Assembly: GCF_910596095.1 (NCBI RefSeq)
Contig: NC_056540.1
Location: 19,864,501-19,928,500 of the forward strand
Direction of reading: 5' to 3'
Length of the DNA: 64,000 nt
From: Thunnus maccoyii
Taxonomy: Eukaryota; Chordata; Actinopteri; Scombriformes; Scombridae
Shown: positions 36,733 to 49,300 of the stretch, one piece after another
Position numbering within the stretch: the stretch's first letter is position 1
Layout: the number at the start of each line of letters is the position of its first letter
Translations under genes and position numbers: made by a program
The notes under the pieces: generated by a model
Databases searched by the model: none
What the model saw: the letters and a program-made list of their open reading frames with translations, nothing else
Told to the model about the DNA's origin: nothing

Positions 36733-37462
36733 AATGAGCAGTTATTCAATTTATCTTTGCTTTAAGTGTCTAATAAAACTTAATTATAAAAAAAAGATGG
36801 TCACTACTTTTAAGAATTAGAAGTGTGGGGTGTATTCATATTGAAACAGTAACAGATGTGACTCCTCATAAGAGCTACTTTTGTACTTCTCTTGAACAGC
36901 TTTTAACACAATATAAATCTTACTTTAAGTTGAGAAATATCTTAACAAACAGTGCTTCTACTTGAGTTGGAAGTACAACTTCCACCCCTGAGAATGACCA
37001 GAGTCTGATAAAAAAAAAAAAAAAAAATCACAGTGCAAAACCTAAAAACTTATTCTATTAATACTTTCCTCCTCACTTTGAATATCTTAGAGTATAATTT
37101 TAATAGTTTTTCATAGTTTTCAGTTTAATGTTACACTCATGAGTCTATGTCCATGTCGCAGTTTGGACAAGTGTATGGTAGGAGAGAAAAAATCAGCTTG
37201 TGCATTGAAAGTTCCTGAATCAAGTGACGTAATGTGATTCATAGTCTTGTTAGTCCATCAGAAAAGTTGATCTATATTTTTAACTAACTACATAACAATA
37301 CGCAAACCTTAGGGCAGTGTCAACGGGAAAGAAGCAGCTGATTTAACAATTATCCATAAGACTGTTAAAACATAAATCCCCATTTTTGTTGGTCTGTTGA
37401 AGTATTTGCTCGTCGCGGACTGAAGCATTGCATCAGTTGTGACTGTTAAGTTGGATATAATA

Positions 37463-40292
37463 TTAATATCCACCTCCTGCCAGGTCCAGCAGTGATCCAG
37501 CAGCCTCTTGGGCCTCGGCGTCGAGCTGAAGGATCTCTACAGTCTCCAGGTCCAGCTCGGTGTCACCCGGCAGCACTAGGTACTGGTACTGGTGAGACTG
37601 GTAGTAGTGTAACTCGATGTACCCGCTGTCTGACAGGGGGTCTTTCTCCATCTCCTCACTGACCTCCTCCTGCTGGTAATCGACCGACTCCATGGTGACG
37701 AGCTCCTCGTGATCCGGGGTCAAAGGGCAAGGTGGGTTTTCAGCGAAAGATGGATTATCAGTGATCAGGGTTTGGGGTGAGGGCGTGGACAGGAGGAGGG
37801 TGTGTGAAAGAGGGTCTGCAGGAGAAGAAACAATGAAAGAAGAATTGAAAGCTTGTGTTTGTGTATATTTTATATAAATAAAGATATAAATAATAACTTG
37901 TTTTCATGCAGCCACTTGTCAGATTCTTCAGTGGGCATGTGGGTACGTATGGTGCATAGGTTTGGAAATAAAATGAGGGGGCATAAAGGAGACTAGCTAG
38001 GCTATTTCTGGGTTGCCAAGGTAATAAAAGGTTGTTGCCATGACAACTGAACACAAACACAGGAACAATGTTGCATGCTGAGAAAGCTGCAGAGAGGGAG
38101 AAAAGCTGCAGGTAATAAAAGTGTCACAGAGAGCTGTTGCTTTCTATTGATAAAATATTGTAGGCTAAAAGAAATTCATAAAGGGTCAAATATGCGGGTT
38201 CTTGTGCTAATTAAATGACATGAGCCTGCCGTGAAGTTTCCTCATCACTAACCTGAGATTTCCATAGAGTCACACACCGCAGGCACCCCGTAGTCAGCTC
38301 CCTCCAATCTGGACACAACGAGGAAAGATAGTTAGACAGATACTTAAACATAAATTTAGTCGGTCAGATGTGTTTTTGTTTAAAATACCTCAGTAAAAAA
38401 GCGTCATTAAAAATGCAAAATTATTCAGAAACACCTCACACACTACAGATAAATAAAACAACATCATCACATATACTGCTCTGGTTAGAAAGAGGTCCAC
38501 AAAAATATTAAGTGTTAACATAAAAATGACCATCCCAGTAGAAAAAATAATATCCAGGGAGGCTCAATGAACATATTATTAATATTTAGTAGGGATTTAA
38601 CTAATGATTAGTTTCCTTATGGATTAATTGGTCTATTTTTACAAAACATTTTGTATAAAAACTGTCACTGCCATTGCAATTTCCAAAAGCCTCAAGAAAA
38701 GTCATCAAATAGCTTCTTAAAATATTAAAATACTGAGGCAATTCTCACATTTGAGAAGGTGGAGCCATCAAATGTTTTGCCTTTTTTCTTGATAAATGAC
38801 CTAACCAATTATCAAATTTATTGTCAATCAATGAATTGATTAACCAACTATATGTATCACCATTAATATTTAGAATTTACTTGTAGTTCATTATCTGATG
38901 AAGAGTTAATGAACACAAAAATTGTATCTTCTCCACCTTTGATTATCAGTTGTTTTGGTCATTTATCAGGTAACAACTTCCAGCGTCACAGATGTAAAAA
39001 GTTGCTTGCTTTTCTTTGTTTAATATTGTTTAATTATAAATGTAATACTTTGGAATTTTTGCTCCTGTAAACACTAAATACTCAATTTTAAGAAGTCAAT
39101 CTAGGCTCTGGTAACTATCAGCAATTATTATATATTATTTAAAATCATTATTTTTGACATTTCATGTCCTAAAAGATTAATAAAAAAGAGATTAACTGAG
39201 AATGAAAATAACTGTTTGGTGCATCCCTAATGCTTATAAAAGACTTATAAAGACTTAAACTGTGCGATCATACTCACAGTTCAGGCTTGTTTATCAGATT
39301 GCTGTTGGTGCTGTGATAACTATGCGTCTTTCTGAGCACCTCGAGGAGCGCCGGCCGGTACTCTGGACACACACACCACAGCGATCCCTTCCCCACTGAC
39401 TGAAACAAATAATCAACAGACAAGAAATCAAAGATATTAGTCTTAAGCAACACTGACACATCAGACTGTATAACAGCTGCAACACATGTGCTGTTCATAA
39501 TCATTTTCCCTTTAAGGAGGTCTAATTTTTGTCTTAACAGCTGGATTTGTTATGTTGCACAAGGACATCTCAGTAAGATGGATGCCCTCAGATATGGCCT
39601 CCTGAACCTCAGTACTATCATTTAAAAACAAACTTCTTGACTCACTACATGATGCTGTTGCCCTCAGTGTGAAAACCCACCTGGCTCTTGTCCCTCTGAA
39701 TGCGACGGAAGCTCTTGCTCAGGGATAGATTGTGTCGGACGGAGTTCCTCCAGCCTCCAGACGCTGTCCTGTAGTAGGGGAAATTGTTAACAATCCATTC
39801 ATAGATGTCCTTCACTGGAAGCCTCTTGTCCGGTGAATCTTCTATCGCCATGAAGATCAGACTACTGAAGGAGTACGGCGGCTTGGAGGAGCCAGGAGAA
39901 AAAGACTGAGAAGACGTGGAGGACTCTAGCTGAGGCAGTGGTGCCATTTTGGGAAGGGGCTGTAGCGGTAGCAGGTTGCCCCTCTGATGCAGCCAGCTGA
40001 GGCAGGTCAGGTCATCTTGGTCAGATATGTTTGCCAGGCTGAGGCATTGTACATTTTGTCCTTCGAGGCACTGAGACGCTGTGCAGTGTGAAAGAGGGGA
40101 GGAAGACTGAAAAGACTCTGCTGTTGCTGGAGAAAGTGAGGTAGGGGATGGAGGGAATGAAATAGGTGAAAGCGGGAGCGAGACGCGGCCATTTGAGCAG
40201 GTCTGCTGTGGCGAGGAAGAGAAAGGCAGAGACCCTCCGAGAGTGGTGGGACACGGAGACGAGGGTGGCAGTGTATGAGAGCTATTCTCCAT
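37463..40292 (-). CDS. Forkhead transcription factor, FOXN2/FOXN3 type
   Basis: Four coding exons on the minus strand: 39681-40292, 39278-39399, 38253-38308 and 37463-37815; 380 residues, all joints in phase. Exons 1-2 encode a forkhead domain (about residues 136-225): KPPYSFSSLIFMAIEDSP, KRLPVKDIYEWI, recognition helix NSVRHNLSLSKSF (183-195) and, after the intron, SVGKGSLWCVCPEYRP. An acidic DQDDLTCLSWLH motif precedes it, as in FOXN2/FOXN3. The tail (DPLSDSGYIELHYYQ, YQYLVLPGDTELDLETVEIL) also fits that pair. Likely a nuclear DNA-binding regulator. The wing and helix differ from FOXN2/3 as I know them (RTASGGW, SKSFRRI), and I know of no FOXN2/3 gene in the matching human 11q13 block. It may be an extra, fish-retained paralogue, so I give no symbol. 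Serine/proline-rich N terminus. Confidence 0.85.
38590..39230. repeat. hAT-like repeat, expanded copy
   Basis: Starts 'tagggatttaactaatgatt' and ends 'gtgcatcccta', complementary ends TAGGGAT/ATCCCTA. Internal sequence partly repeats itself (two 'cacatttgagaa'/'ttgccttttt' and 'ttatctgatgaag' zones), so it may be nested or duplicated. It lies in an intron of the forkhead gene. Confidence 0.5.
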
Positions 40293-40320
40293 CTCTCTCC
40301 CAGGAGGAAACTTCTGTCAT
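40282..40320 (-). other. Overlapping uORF of forkhead gene
   Basis: In the exon carrying the start codon, an out-of-frame ATG at 40318-40320 opens 12 codons and stops (TAG, 40282-40284) just past the main ATG at 40290-40292. Upstream ATG context is weak (T at -3); the main ATG is strong (G at -3 and +4), so leaky scanning is expected. Confidence 0.5.
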
Positions 40321-41347
40321 TCAGCTGTACCTCTGCTGAAAAATAAGTCAAACAGGAATCAAAATTACTGCTGTGAGAAAGGATTGCATCGAGGACTGGG
40401 TCAGGTCAGGTCAGGTCAGCTTTTTTTTTTATATAATTGTGGTTGTTCTGAGGTTTGTGGTAATGTTGGTGTTCATGAATATGTTGATGTCATATAAAAC
40501 CACTAACATACTAGTACAGTCACATTGATGTTTACACTATTTATTATGGTGCTGTGCTCTCCCTGTCTTTTGTACTGACTTGAGATGAGTACCTGTTGTC
40601 TGTCCTATATGTATGGTGGCACTCATGATTAATAAAGTATTTCATAATCCAGATTCACAAATCAATAATTTTCTGTTTCAAACATCCTTTATTCTTTAGA
40701 CCCTGGCTGTGTGTCCAGAGAAAAAAAAAACAGTGGTGAAATTGCACCGGAGGTATTTGCATTTTTTCCATGTTTTATCGGTTTTTAGGTAAAAGCAAAC
40801 CAAAGTTTAAATACTACTTTTCAACACAAAGAAATATCCAAACATGCAGGACAAATAAAAGTTTTACACTAAAAAGATGTCAAGGAAAATACTGCAAAAG
40901 AAACCGCTAAACAGCTTGATGAAGTTAAATGTTAAGCCATCCTTTTCCACTCTGATGAACATCCACTAAAACGTTCAAAGTCCACTATGTGTCCACTCTC
41001 ACCGTAACACCTTCAGTTTATAATAGACGCAAATCGTGGCCGGTGGAGAACAGGTGCAGGTCCGGTAGAGAAAGTCAAGGTTGCTCATATATCCAGAGGC
41101 TGTCCTGACATAAAGCAAAAACTAAGAAAGCTAATCGATTTTTTTAATTACATGTAAAAACAAATGTGTAGCGCTTTAAAAGTTTGGATGTAACACCACA
41201 TGGCTCTACAAAGCAGTTCAGTTGGGAAATGGCGGAACAATATAAAGTTTCATCTAGTCAAGAAAAGCCGCCTTTTCCTCTCACAGGTAACCAACTCGGT
41301 GATATTAGCAGCGGCTACATGACGAGACGAATGAAACTATTTCTTAC

Positions 41348-41530
41348 CAAGTCTAACAGATGATGCTGGCAGGACTCGGGGATTCTTAAATGGCCCAAAA
41401 CACCGTCGTTCAAAAGTTAAAGGTGAAATTATGATCTCTAAAACTAGGACCGGGGTCGGACACCTCTCCCTCCGTGCTGTGTTGCCGTCCGCGGTTTCCA
41501 TGGAAACGGAAAGGACGCTTTGCAGTCTGC
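41348..41530 (-). promoter_or_regulatory. Forkhead gene exon 1 and promoter with RFX X-box
   Basis: On the minus strand a donor (agacttg|gtaaga) at 41342-41347 ends a GC-rich presumed non-coding exon, with an acceptor just before 40335. GTTTCCATGGAAAC (41494-41507) is a perfect 14-bp palindrome fitting the RFX X-box pattern GTTNCC-AT-GGNAAC. The transcription start is not placed. Confidence 0.5.
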
Positions 41531-42021
41531 GCGTGCCCGGGCGCGCTCCCGCGGCAATTATCAGTCTCACACCAAATAACCAAAACTGTCTGTGAGGAGA
41601 CAGTGTTCAGGCGATGATACCTCTTTAAAAGTACGACATTCAACAGTTTTACTTCAATAAACAAGTAGTGACGGTAAACAATATTAGGTGGTGCAAAATA
41701 ATGTACTTTTGGCTTGTTTCAGCTCTAACAAGGCATCATATTTCATCAGCTCTAAAATATAACAATAAACACTGAATATCTCTAAATGTCAATATTCATG
41801 TTGAATGCCAGTACCACAAAATTATACTTAAGTATTTCTGAGTAAAATAATTGTGTCTATCTCAGTAATAGACTAAAAAAAATACTGATCTTTACAAATG
41901 AATCTTATTAACTGACAAAAATCAATGTTTCAGATAAAACAATAAACCAAATACAGAAGTTAGTTCCATACAGAAACAAACACTGAGGAAAAACAGAGTT
42001 GAATACACAAAGCTAAATATA

Positions 42022-42027
42022 TTTATT
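42022..42027 (-). terminator. yif1a: yif1a polyadenylation signal
   Basis: TTTATT on the plus strand (AATAAA on minus), about 575 bases beyond the stop; 3'-UTR about 42010-42600. Confidence 0.55.
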
Positions 42028-42174
42028 TTTTTTCTACAAAAATTCCAAACATTGTCATGCTTTGTGAAATTTAGATAAATAATATCCAGGATTCACACAA
42101 AAAGAGGGAAATAATGCAGCAACATTAACATACCAGAAAAATGATATTTGAATCATGTGTGTAATGTATGTTGG

Positions 42175-42176
<2 letters not shown>

Positions 42177-42209
<33 letters not shown>
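42177..42209. repeat. (TG)n microsatellite
   Basis: About 16 TG dinucleotides inside the yif1a 3'-UTR. Confidence 0.95.
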
Positions 42210-42213
<4 letters not shown>

Positions 42214-42600
42214 ACTGTGAAGTATGTCCAGGGACATCATATAAAAAGGAAACTAGAACTGAATCGGAGTTATGATTAAACAAATCTTACAATAAAAGCC
42301 CTTGTCTTCAAAGTTAGGTGGCCAAAAATAAGCATTTGTCAGTATCACTGTACACTCACGGTGGAAAACAGAAGTCTTCTGATGTGACATTTTCTGTCTC
42401 ATACTTTCTGGTTAAATTGACGACACCATTTCGTTATGAACATGTCCATCTAACACACACGGCAGCTCAACACTGTCTACATATGTTTTGAGTTAACTGA
42501 CAAAAGAGCGTAGAAAGGCAGGTGTACAAACAGTGAACCTCAACAACCACGTTATTTGGGTCCAATACACTTGGACTTTGGGTTCTTAAACACCTCACAG

Positions 42601-45600
42601 TCACCTGACCAAGTGAGAGGTTAACCAGTATATAATGATTGGCTGGAAGACAGCTGTGACCACAGTGATATAAAGGCGAAATTGGGGTTTGGCACTTGAT
42701 CCAGTTGCCATGGAGTCTGATGAGAGTGAAGGGAGGATCTTCATTTTCAGAGAACGAACCTGTGGAGATCGAAACGTGTGTTAACCTGCAATTCAGGCTC
42801 AATGGCGCAAAAATAGAAAAGAAACACATGTAAAATAAATACATCAAGCTCCATCTGTTCAAAACAACAAAAGAGGTTAACAGTTAGCAATTAGGTTTTG
42901 TTTTTTCCTTCTATTTCTCACCAGCTTATAACTATGCTTGTGTGGTGTTAAATAACATAAAAAAAAAGTATGCAGGTTTTGCCAGATGGTATGTTCAATA
43001 TTTTGATGCAGAAAATTTCAAAAATGCATTCAACCAGATTATTCAAAGATAATTTGTTAAAAAAATAAATAAAATTGGTCCAGTTTATAGTGGAGTAATA
43101 ATCACATGCTCTCATTCCTACTGTACTGTACAGAAATTAGTCAGTCCAGTGATTTGGTTTTGTTTTATAACATACTTCCGACCTATAAATATAGTGGATG
43201 ATGTCAATGACAACTCCAAATACTCACAATGAAGAACATGAGGGCACAAGAACACCAGGCGAGAGCCACAAAATAACCATCACTGCCAAACAGTAAGCCA
43301 CACAGCACTGTGAAGATCATCCTAGAGGAAAGACAAAACAAGAGTATTTATAATATCTAGAACTACATCATCAGCATCAATTAATGTAGTTACCATACAT
43401 CTGGTTATATATTAAAATGTCTCACCTACAAAACTATCTTTAAACCTCTGAGCTGATCAGTTTGTTTACACCTTTTATTTAGCAGTTATTTTATTTAGTT
43501 ACCCATTTGAGTTAGCGCTCTGACATAAACATAACCCTCAATATATGTATTTTTAATGTATATTTACCCAACATATTTGTATCCGCTATAGGCGATGAGA
43601 TCAAAGGTTGAGAGGTCGCTGTGTACGGTCAGCAGGTACAAACTCAACAACATCACCAAAACCTCGATGATGATCCACACGAGGGCAGTGCTGGCACACA
43701 GTCCAAGCACCTCTGGACTGAACCTTCACACAAAAACAAACACAGTCCTGATTTATTTAACTTATTACACATTTTATTTATTTATTTATTACACATTTAG
43801 TGGGTGTCATAAAATAAAATTAGATAAGGAAGAATTTATGAATATATCACCTTTTTTGAATGCCAAGAGCCATTCCAGCAAGTAAAATGTAGGTAATGAA
43901 AGCCATCGCTAAAAACAAAAGGAAAAGGAAAGTTAACATATTGTACAAGCATCCCAAAGTTTAATTATACACATCTGAAGTTAAATGTTCTAATTACTTG
44001 GTATGTAAAGATCAGGTGCATTCACATCCTGTCTTGGAGTCAGTGGAGTATCCCGATGGTAACGAACTTCCCAATCCTACAAAGAGCCCACAAACACAGT
44101 ATGAATATGTAACATCTCTATATAACAGTGTTATTAGGATGAATGATTTTGAAAAAGTCAAATTGAAATTATTTTAACTTCTATTTCGATTGCGTTATCA
44201 TTTGTGATATTAGAGGGAATGATAATTTTTACATCATTATTCTCATTTTCATTGAAAAACATATTAAAATGATGATGGTGTGATTATTGCGGGAATCTGT
44301 GCCAAACAAAGATGTTTTCTTAAGTCTGTAGAATATGATGTTGTCAGCCAGGACATCTCTGTAGCATAATATTTAATTTAAAATGGTATTTTGACACACA
44401 TTTCTCCTTTAAACAAATATTGTGCCTCCTGCGATTTGAAAATTGCAGGAGGCACAATATTTGTTGCGATTTCGATAAAAATTTAGATTAATTGTTCAGC
44501 CCTACAGTGTTATACTGAAATGATGCTTGCTGCCCTTTTTTCAGCTGCAGGGGATACTAGATGGAATAGCTTAGCTAGCATGAACCAGTACAATAGTTTA
44601 TACAATCACATATATATATGAAAGTTAATTTAAGCTTGATAAGGTCAGTGATAAATTAGAGGCAACAGCAGTGGTAGATGATCCATTTTAAGTAAGAATT
44701 GAGTGAATACAGAGTAAGATCTTACACTTAAAACTATATAAGTTAAACAATAAGTTTGGCCATATTCTGTACTTTTCTTGTTGTTAACAAATCCCATCAA
44801 ATGACCAAAACCGAAACTTCTTCAGTCCATCTTTCATTACTTTTCACCTTTCCTAACCTGTCTGTGGCACTCAGGCTCAAAGCCATTCATTCCTAATAAA
44901 GATGTTTCAAGAACAGGTCAGAAGTATATAGTTTTATTTTTTAAACAGGCTGAATCATTTCTGAATCAAACATTACTTATGTTTCCAATCAAGTGTTTGT
45001 TGGACTATTTTCAGCCGCGGATTTAAGGCACTACTTTGTATTCACAGCAGCAGGACGGCGTCTGTGACATCAATTCAAACAGAGGAATAAGCTATAACAG
45101 CCTCGGGTTAGACAGACAACATGTTAAAAGGGTTAATTTTTTATTGTTTGGAATTTGTTGACAGTAAGAAAAAATAGAATATCACCAGACTTTATGTAAA
45201 CCCAAGTCATGAGGTACTTTATGCAGGTTATACTAACATTACAAATGTTTTGTGAAAACAATATGACCCTGGTCTTATAAGGAGACTTGAACTCTGTGTA
45301 GTTCGTACATTATCAGGGCACAGAATGTTTAGAGTGGTGACTTAATTTACAATCTGAATAAGTTATGTGTGGGAATCAACTGAGCTCAGTGTGCTTTTAT
45401 ATCCGCATTGGCAATCATAGCATTATGATGTTCACAAATAAACCCTGACACTCCCTCTGCCAGTGATAAAGTGGCTGATAAGTGGTTGAAAACATGATAC
45501 CAGAGAAAATTATCATGCATGTCTTTAACTATTAAATACTGTGTCATGCTGTACGTTGATGTGGGACAAAGTCTGATGGGATGAAAGGCTCTGATTACCT

Positions 45601-47970
45601 GATGTGTGTAAGGGAACATGAGGATCATAAGTTTCTTCAACACATATCTGCTGTCGACGGCGAAGAAGTATTTCAGTTTGTTCACAGACATGAATCTTCC
45701 AATCTGAAAGACAAAGGAAGTGCAAACATTAACTTAACAGATGCGAAGCGTATGTCTAGCCAAAGTGAATAAATACAGCTGACTCATAGTCATTTTGAAA
45801 GAAGGCTCTGCCTGCGCTCAGGATTGTGCATCATTTTGGCTTGAAACCCAGAATATACTTTGAACCACCTGTGTATTAAAGTTGCTCATCCAGTAAAACA
45901 ACATCTGTTTTATTTATGTGTCATCCACTCTCAATACTTTCATTGAAACTGTTCACCATTTATTCCTGGGTGAGGAAATTCAATAACTGTTACTTGATAT
46001 TGGAAAGGAGGACGTTATTAGAAAATGGACTGTTTGATTGAAAACCTGTTTACTAAAAGGTGACATGTATACATTAAAGTTTCAACTATAAGAAATGCTC
46101 TGGATCAGCTAGAGGAGCAATGGTGAGTAGCTGAAAGCCAGGAAGTATTAGACTTCTCCTGGAAGGTGACTGCCGATGAAAGAACACATCAAAAGCTTTA
46201 AATTATGACTCTATAAAGGAAATAATCACTTTTTGGTGAAGAGGTTAAATACAGTGGTAAAAAGATAACCACCCAGATGAAGAAAAACATCATCTGCTTT
46301 TACATGGTTGGAAACCAAATCACTATGTTTGTGATTGCTCTGTGCTTCTGTTTTTACTTAATATCACATGTTTTAAAAGTAAGACTGTGTCTAGATCTGC
46401 GTGCTTTGTCATACAGCATCAGCAAAACTTCAAACCTAGTGTAAATGCTTCAATATGTGTTTTGGGATGCATTTAAACCAGAGTTCAAAGCTCTCCACTT
46501 GTGATTGAATCACATTATCATGTCAGCAAAGTGGTGCCATTCACCCAACCCAGACCTTGACCTTATTTATGTGTTATTTGTTTAACACCCCATCCCCCCC
46601 ATTCGACCACAACCTGCTGTTCCTCACCTCTTTGTTTACCATATCCTTTCCTTGGTTGGCTAAGGACGAGCCGTACATCATGGCAGCGTTGGCCATTGGG
46701 TCAGCAAACAGGTTGTTCACCCCAATACCTCCTTGCATGTCATTTGAGGGCCCTCCCATATTGTACCCAGGAGTGTAGTATCCCTGACTGTTCATTGCTG
46801 GTGCTGCTGAACTGGTATCATCAAACAGGACAGATTCTGCACCAGGGGGAGCTGCACGAGCTCTCGGCTTAGCTGGGAAAAGATGGGCATGACATGGACA
46901 TGAGTGAGGGGCATTTGACTTCATATCAAAGGAAATCTAAAAACTTTCATGATGTCTCATGCATTTACTAGGTTAATCATATCCCTTAAAGCCTTCCAAT
47001 CATATCAGGTCTTTTCTAAAGCAAGACAAAGCTCTTTACATAAGTGAGCAAGCTAAAATTATCTCTTGCTCATTTCATTTTACCACTCCAGAAATAGACC
47101 CACGTCCATTATTAAAATTGCCCTTAGTAAACTACTATGATTGTGTCCTTGAAGATTTCTGAAGTTTCACTCAGTTGCCAGTTTATTGGGTAAAGTTAGC
47201 CAAACCTAACACAGTGTAATACAACAGTCCTGCATATAATCCTGTCTCCATGATTGGTTATATGGTTATAAGGTTCAGTTTTTGTGGCAAATGTTTAGAG
47301 CGGTAATGATGAATCATTTAGTTGATCAACAGAAAATCAATTGCCACCTATTTTGATAACTGAATAATCATTTAAGCCATTTTTTGACGTAAAAATACAA
47401 AACATTTTCTTGTTTCAGCTTCTCATATTATGAGAAATTTCTGCTTTTCTTTGTTTTATATTATTGTTAACTGTCAAAACAAGACTTCTGAAGAGGTTAC
47501 ATTTGACTTTAGGAAATGGTAGCAGGCGTTTTTCTGTTTTCTGACATTTGTTTGGTCAAACGATTGAGTGAGAAAATAATCAGCTGATTAATTGTTATAG
47601 TTGCAGCTCTAAAAATGTTCTGAGAGGTGCTACGTTTCGGTCATTTTGTAGGCTCTAATTTGTGATGCTGTTGAATTGTATTGCTTTATAATGAAAGGAG
47701 TTTTTCAACCCCATGTATATCAGTGAGAGTAGACATCATAACCTTCATGACGCTATGATTTGTTGCAGTGCTGATACTGATTACATTAATTTTAGTGCAT
47801 AAAGCCAGTCAGATGAAGAGCACCAGTAGTAGTCAGCACAATGTGTATTGCAACAGTAAGCAAATAGGAAGTAGACACTGTGAGAGGATATTTTGCAAAA
47901 TTTTGTAAAACGATGATGGTGATTCATTTTTCCACTTACTTGCTCGGTATCCATGATGAGGCAGGTCCAT
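42601..47970 (-). CDS. yif1a: Yip1-interacting factor homolog A
   Basis: Eight coding exons on the minus strand: 47940-47970, 46628-46872, 45599-45703, 43998-44076, 43851-43908, 43568-43723, 43228-43321 and 42601-42759; 308 residues (human YIF1A 293), all joints in phase. YIF1 proteins are multi-pass membrane proteins that partner YIPF5/Yip1 in ER-to-Golgi transport. Seen: cytosolic N terminus with PRARAAPP and [75 protein letters not shown]; then about five hydrophobic segments, with [23 protein letters not shown] and a final [12 protein letters not shown]. The pattern matches YIF1A over YIF1B, and YIF1A is on human 11q13. The first coding exon is only 31 bases; I chose its ATG because it joins in phase and gives [10 protein letters not shown] before the conserved block. 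Confidence 0.95.
44150..44506. repeat. Dispersed repeat with terminal hairpin in yif1a intron
   Basis: Starts near 'gaaaaagtcaaattgaaatt' and ends 'attgttcagccct'. Includes 'gccaggacatctctgtag' and a perfect 19-bp inverted repeat (44414-44432 against 44445-44463, 12-base loop) built on CAAATATTGTGCCTCCTGC. I recognise it as a common teleost non-autonomous element. Confidence 0.65.
47298..47612. repeat. hAT-like 'GAGCTGCAAC' family repeat in yif1a intron 1
   Basis: Starts 'agagcggtaatgatgaatc' and ends 'atagttgcagctct'. Internal 'cagaaaatcaattgccacct' and 'ttttgataactgaataatc' match the family. Confidence 0.7.
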
Positions 47971-48412
47971 TGTAACGTTATCTATCGCTGACGTTAGCTT
48001 GAAATAAAAACAGTGACACGTTAGCTAGCTACACAGCAGCTTATATTTAACTGGATACATCTGTTTGTTAGCTAACATCTGTTAGCTATACAAAGCACCA
48101 GGATGTTCTCCCAGAGCTAACATTGCTTAGAATTAAATGACAAGAGCCTGGTTTGTAACACTTTTATGCTAACTCTGACTCAGCTAACCTACGTATAAAC
48201 TTATTTACCGTTCACCACTTCTGCTGCCAGTTAATGCTAGCTACTTAGCCAGGAGAGCTAAGTTAATAGCATCATATTTTCAGCTGATACTCGGCTGAAC
48301 AGGTCAGGAGACATAAACATAATCAACAGTAGAGTTACAAATGCCCACACAACTTGTCTAATGGATAATGTTTTGATTATGAAGTAAATCATGAGGATAA
48401 AAGACCACTTAC

Positions 48413-48510
48413 CTACACAGCTAACGTTGCTACGTGGCTATCAGGCTGCTCGGCTAGTCCCTCCCATCCACGGTGCCTGCGTGGCAGAAAACCATGTAAG
48501 TACACAACCT
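48413..48510 (-). promoter_or_regulatory. yif1a: yif1a presumed non-coding exon 1 and promoter
   Basis: A minus-strand donor (tgtag|gtaagt at 48407-48412) pairs with an acceptor at about 47999 just upstream of the coding ATG (ttatttcaag|ctaacg). The stretch is GC-richer than its flanks. Confidence 0.4.
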
Positions 48511-48734
48511 GACGTACACAGTAACACTATCACACAGCTAAGACTAGTACTTCCATGTCTGAATGTTAGTTTGCTTCCTATTTCCTCTCCAATTCTTAAC
48601 TGTCTGTGGGAACAGCAGGTAGGTTACATTTAAGCTTCATGGAGCCAACTCTGAGCAGAAAATACCAACCAACAAACCAGCAGACATACTGAAACAGCAG
48701 CTCAACAACACATCATTTACAGAGTGCTGGAAAG

Positions 48735-49300
48735 TAACTGTACTACAATTCTGAGGTACTACAAGTATCTCAAAATTGTTTTACTTGAGTATTTTCATTT
48801 TATACTACTTTATACTTCCACTCTGCAACATTTCAGAGGGAACTATTGTACTTTCTACTCCACTACATTTATTTGACAGCTTTAGTTACTTTTCAGATGA
48901 AGATTTGTCACAATGGATAATATAACAAGCTTTTAAAATACAACAAAGATGAAACCAGTGGTTTTCAACCTTTTTGACGCATTACATAAAGCAGGGTGTA
49001 GTCGGGGTCACATTTCAGATGTCTATGACTTGTTAACAGCTCCACCAAATAGTGATTTTTCCCTCTAAACTTCTCACATGGTTTCATTTCAATAAAATGT
49101 TCAAATGATTTAATATTTCACCAAAAATCAAAGAGTACTTCTACTTCACTACATTTCAAAGGGAAATATTGCACTTTTAACTCCACTACATTTATCCCAC
49201 AAGGCTGAAATTACTTGTTACTTTTCAGATTACAATTTTGCAAAGAGAACATATGATAAAATTGTAAAACAGTAAACTACCTAACAGTAGCCCCAAAATG
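48735..49300. repeat. Dispersed repeat, two related blocks
   Basis: Blocks near 48800-48910 and 49135-49240 share 'ctccactacattta', 'catttcagagggaa/catttcaaagggaa' and 'agttacttttcagat'. This is a common fish repeat (tacttgagtattttcatttt). Not coding. Confidence 0.6.
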
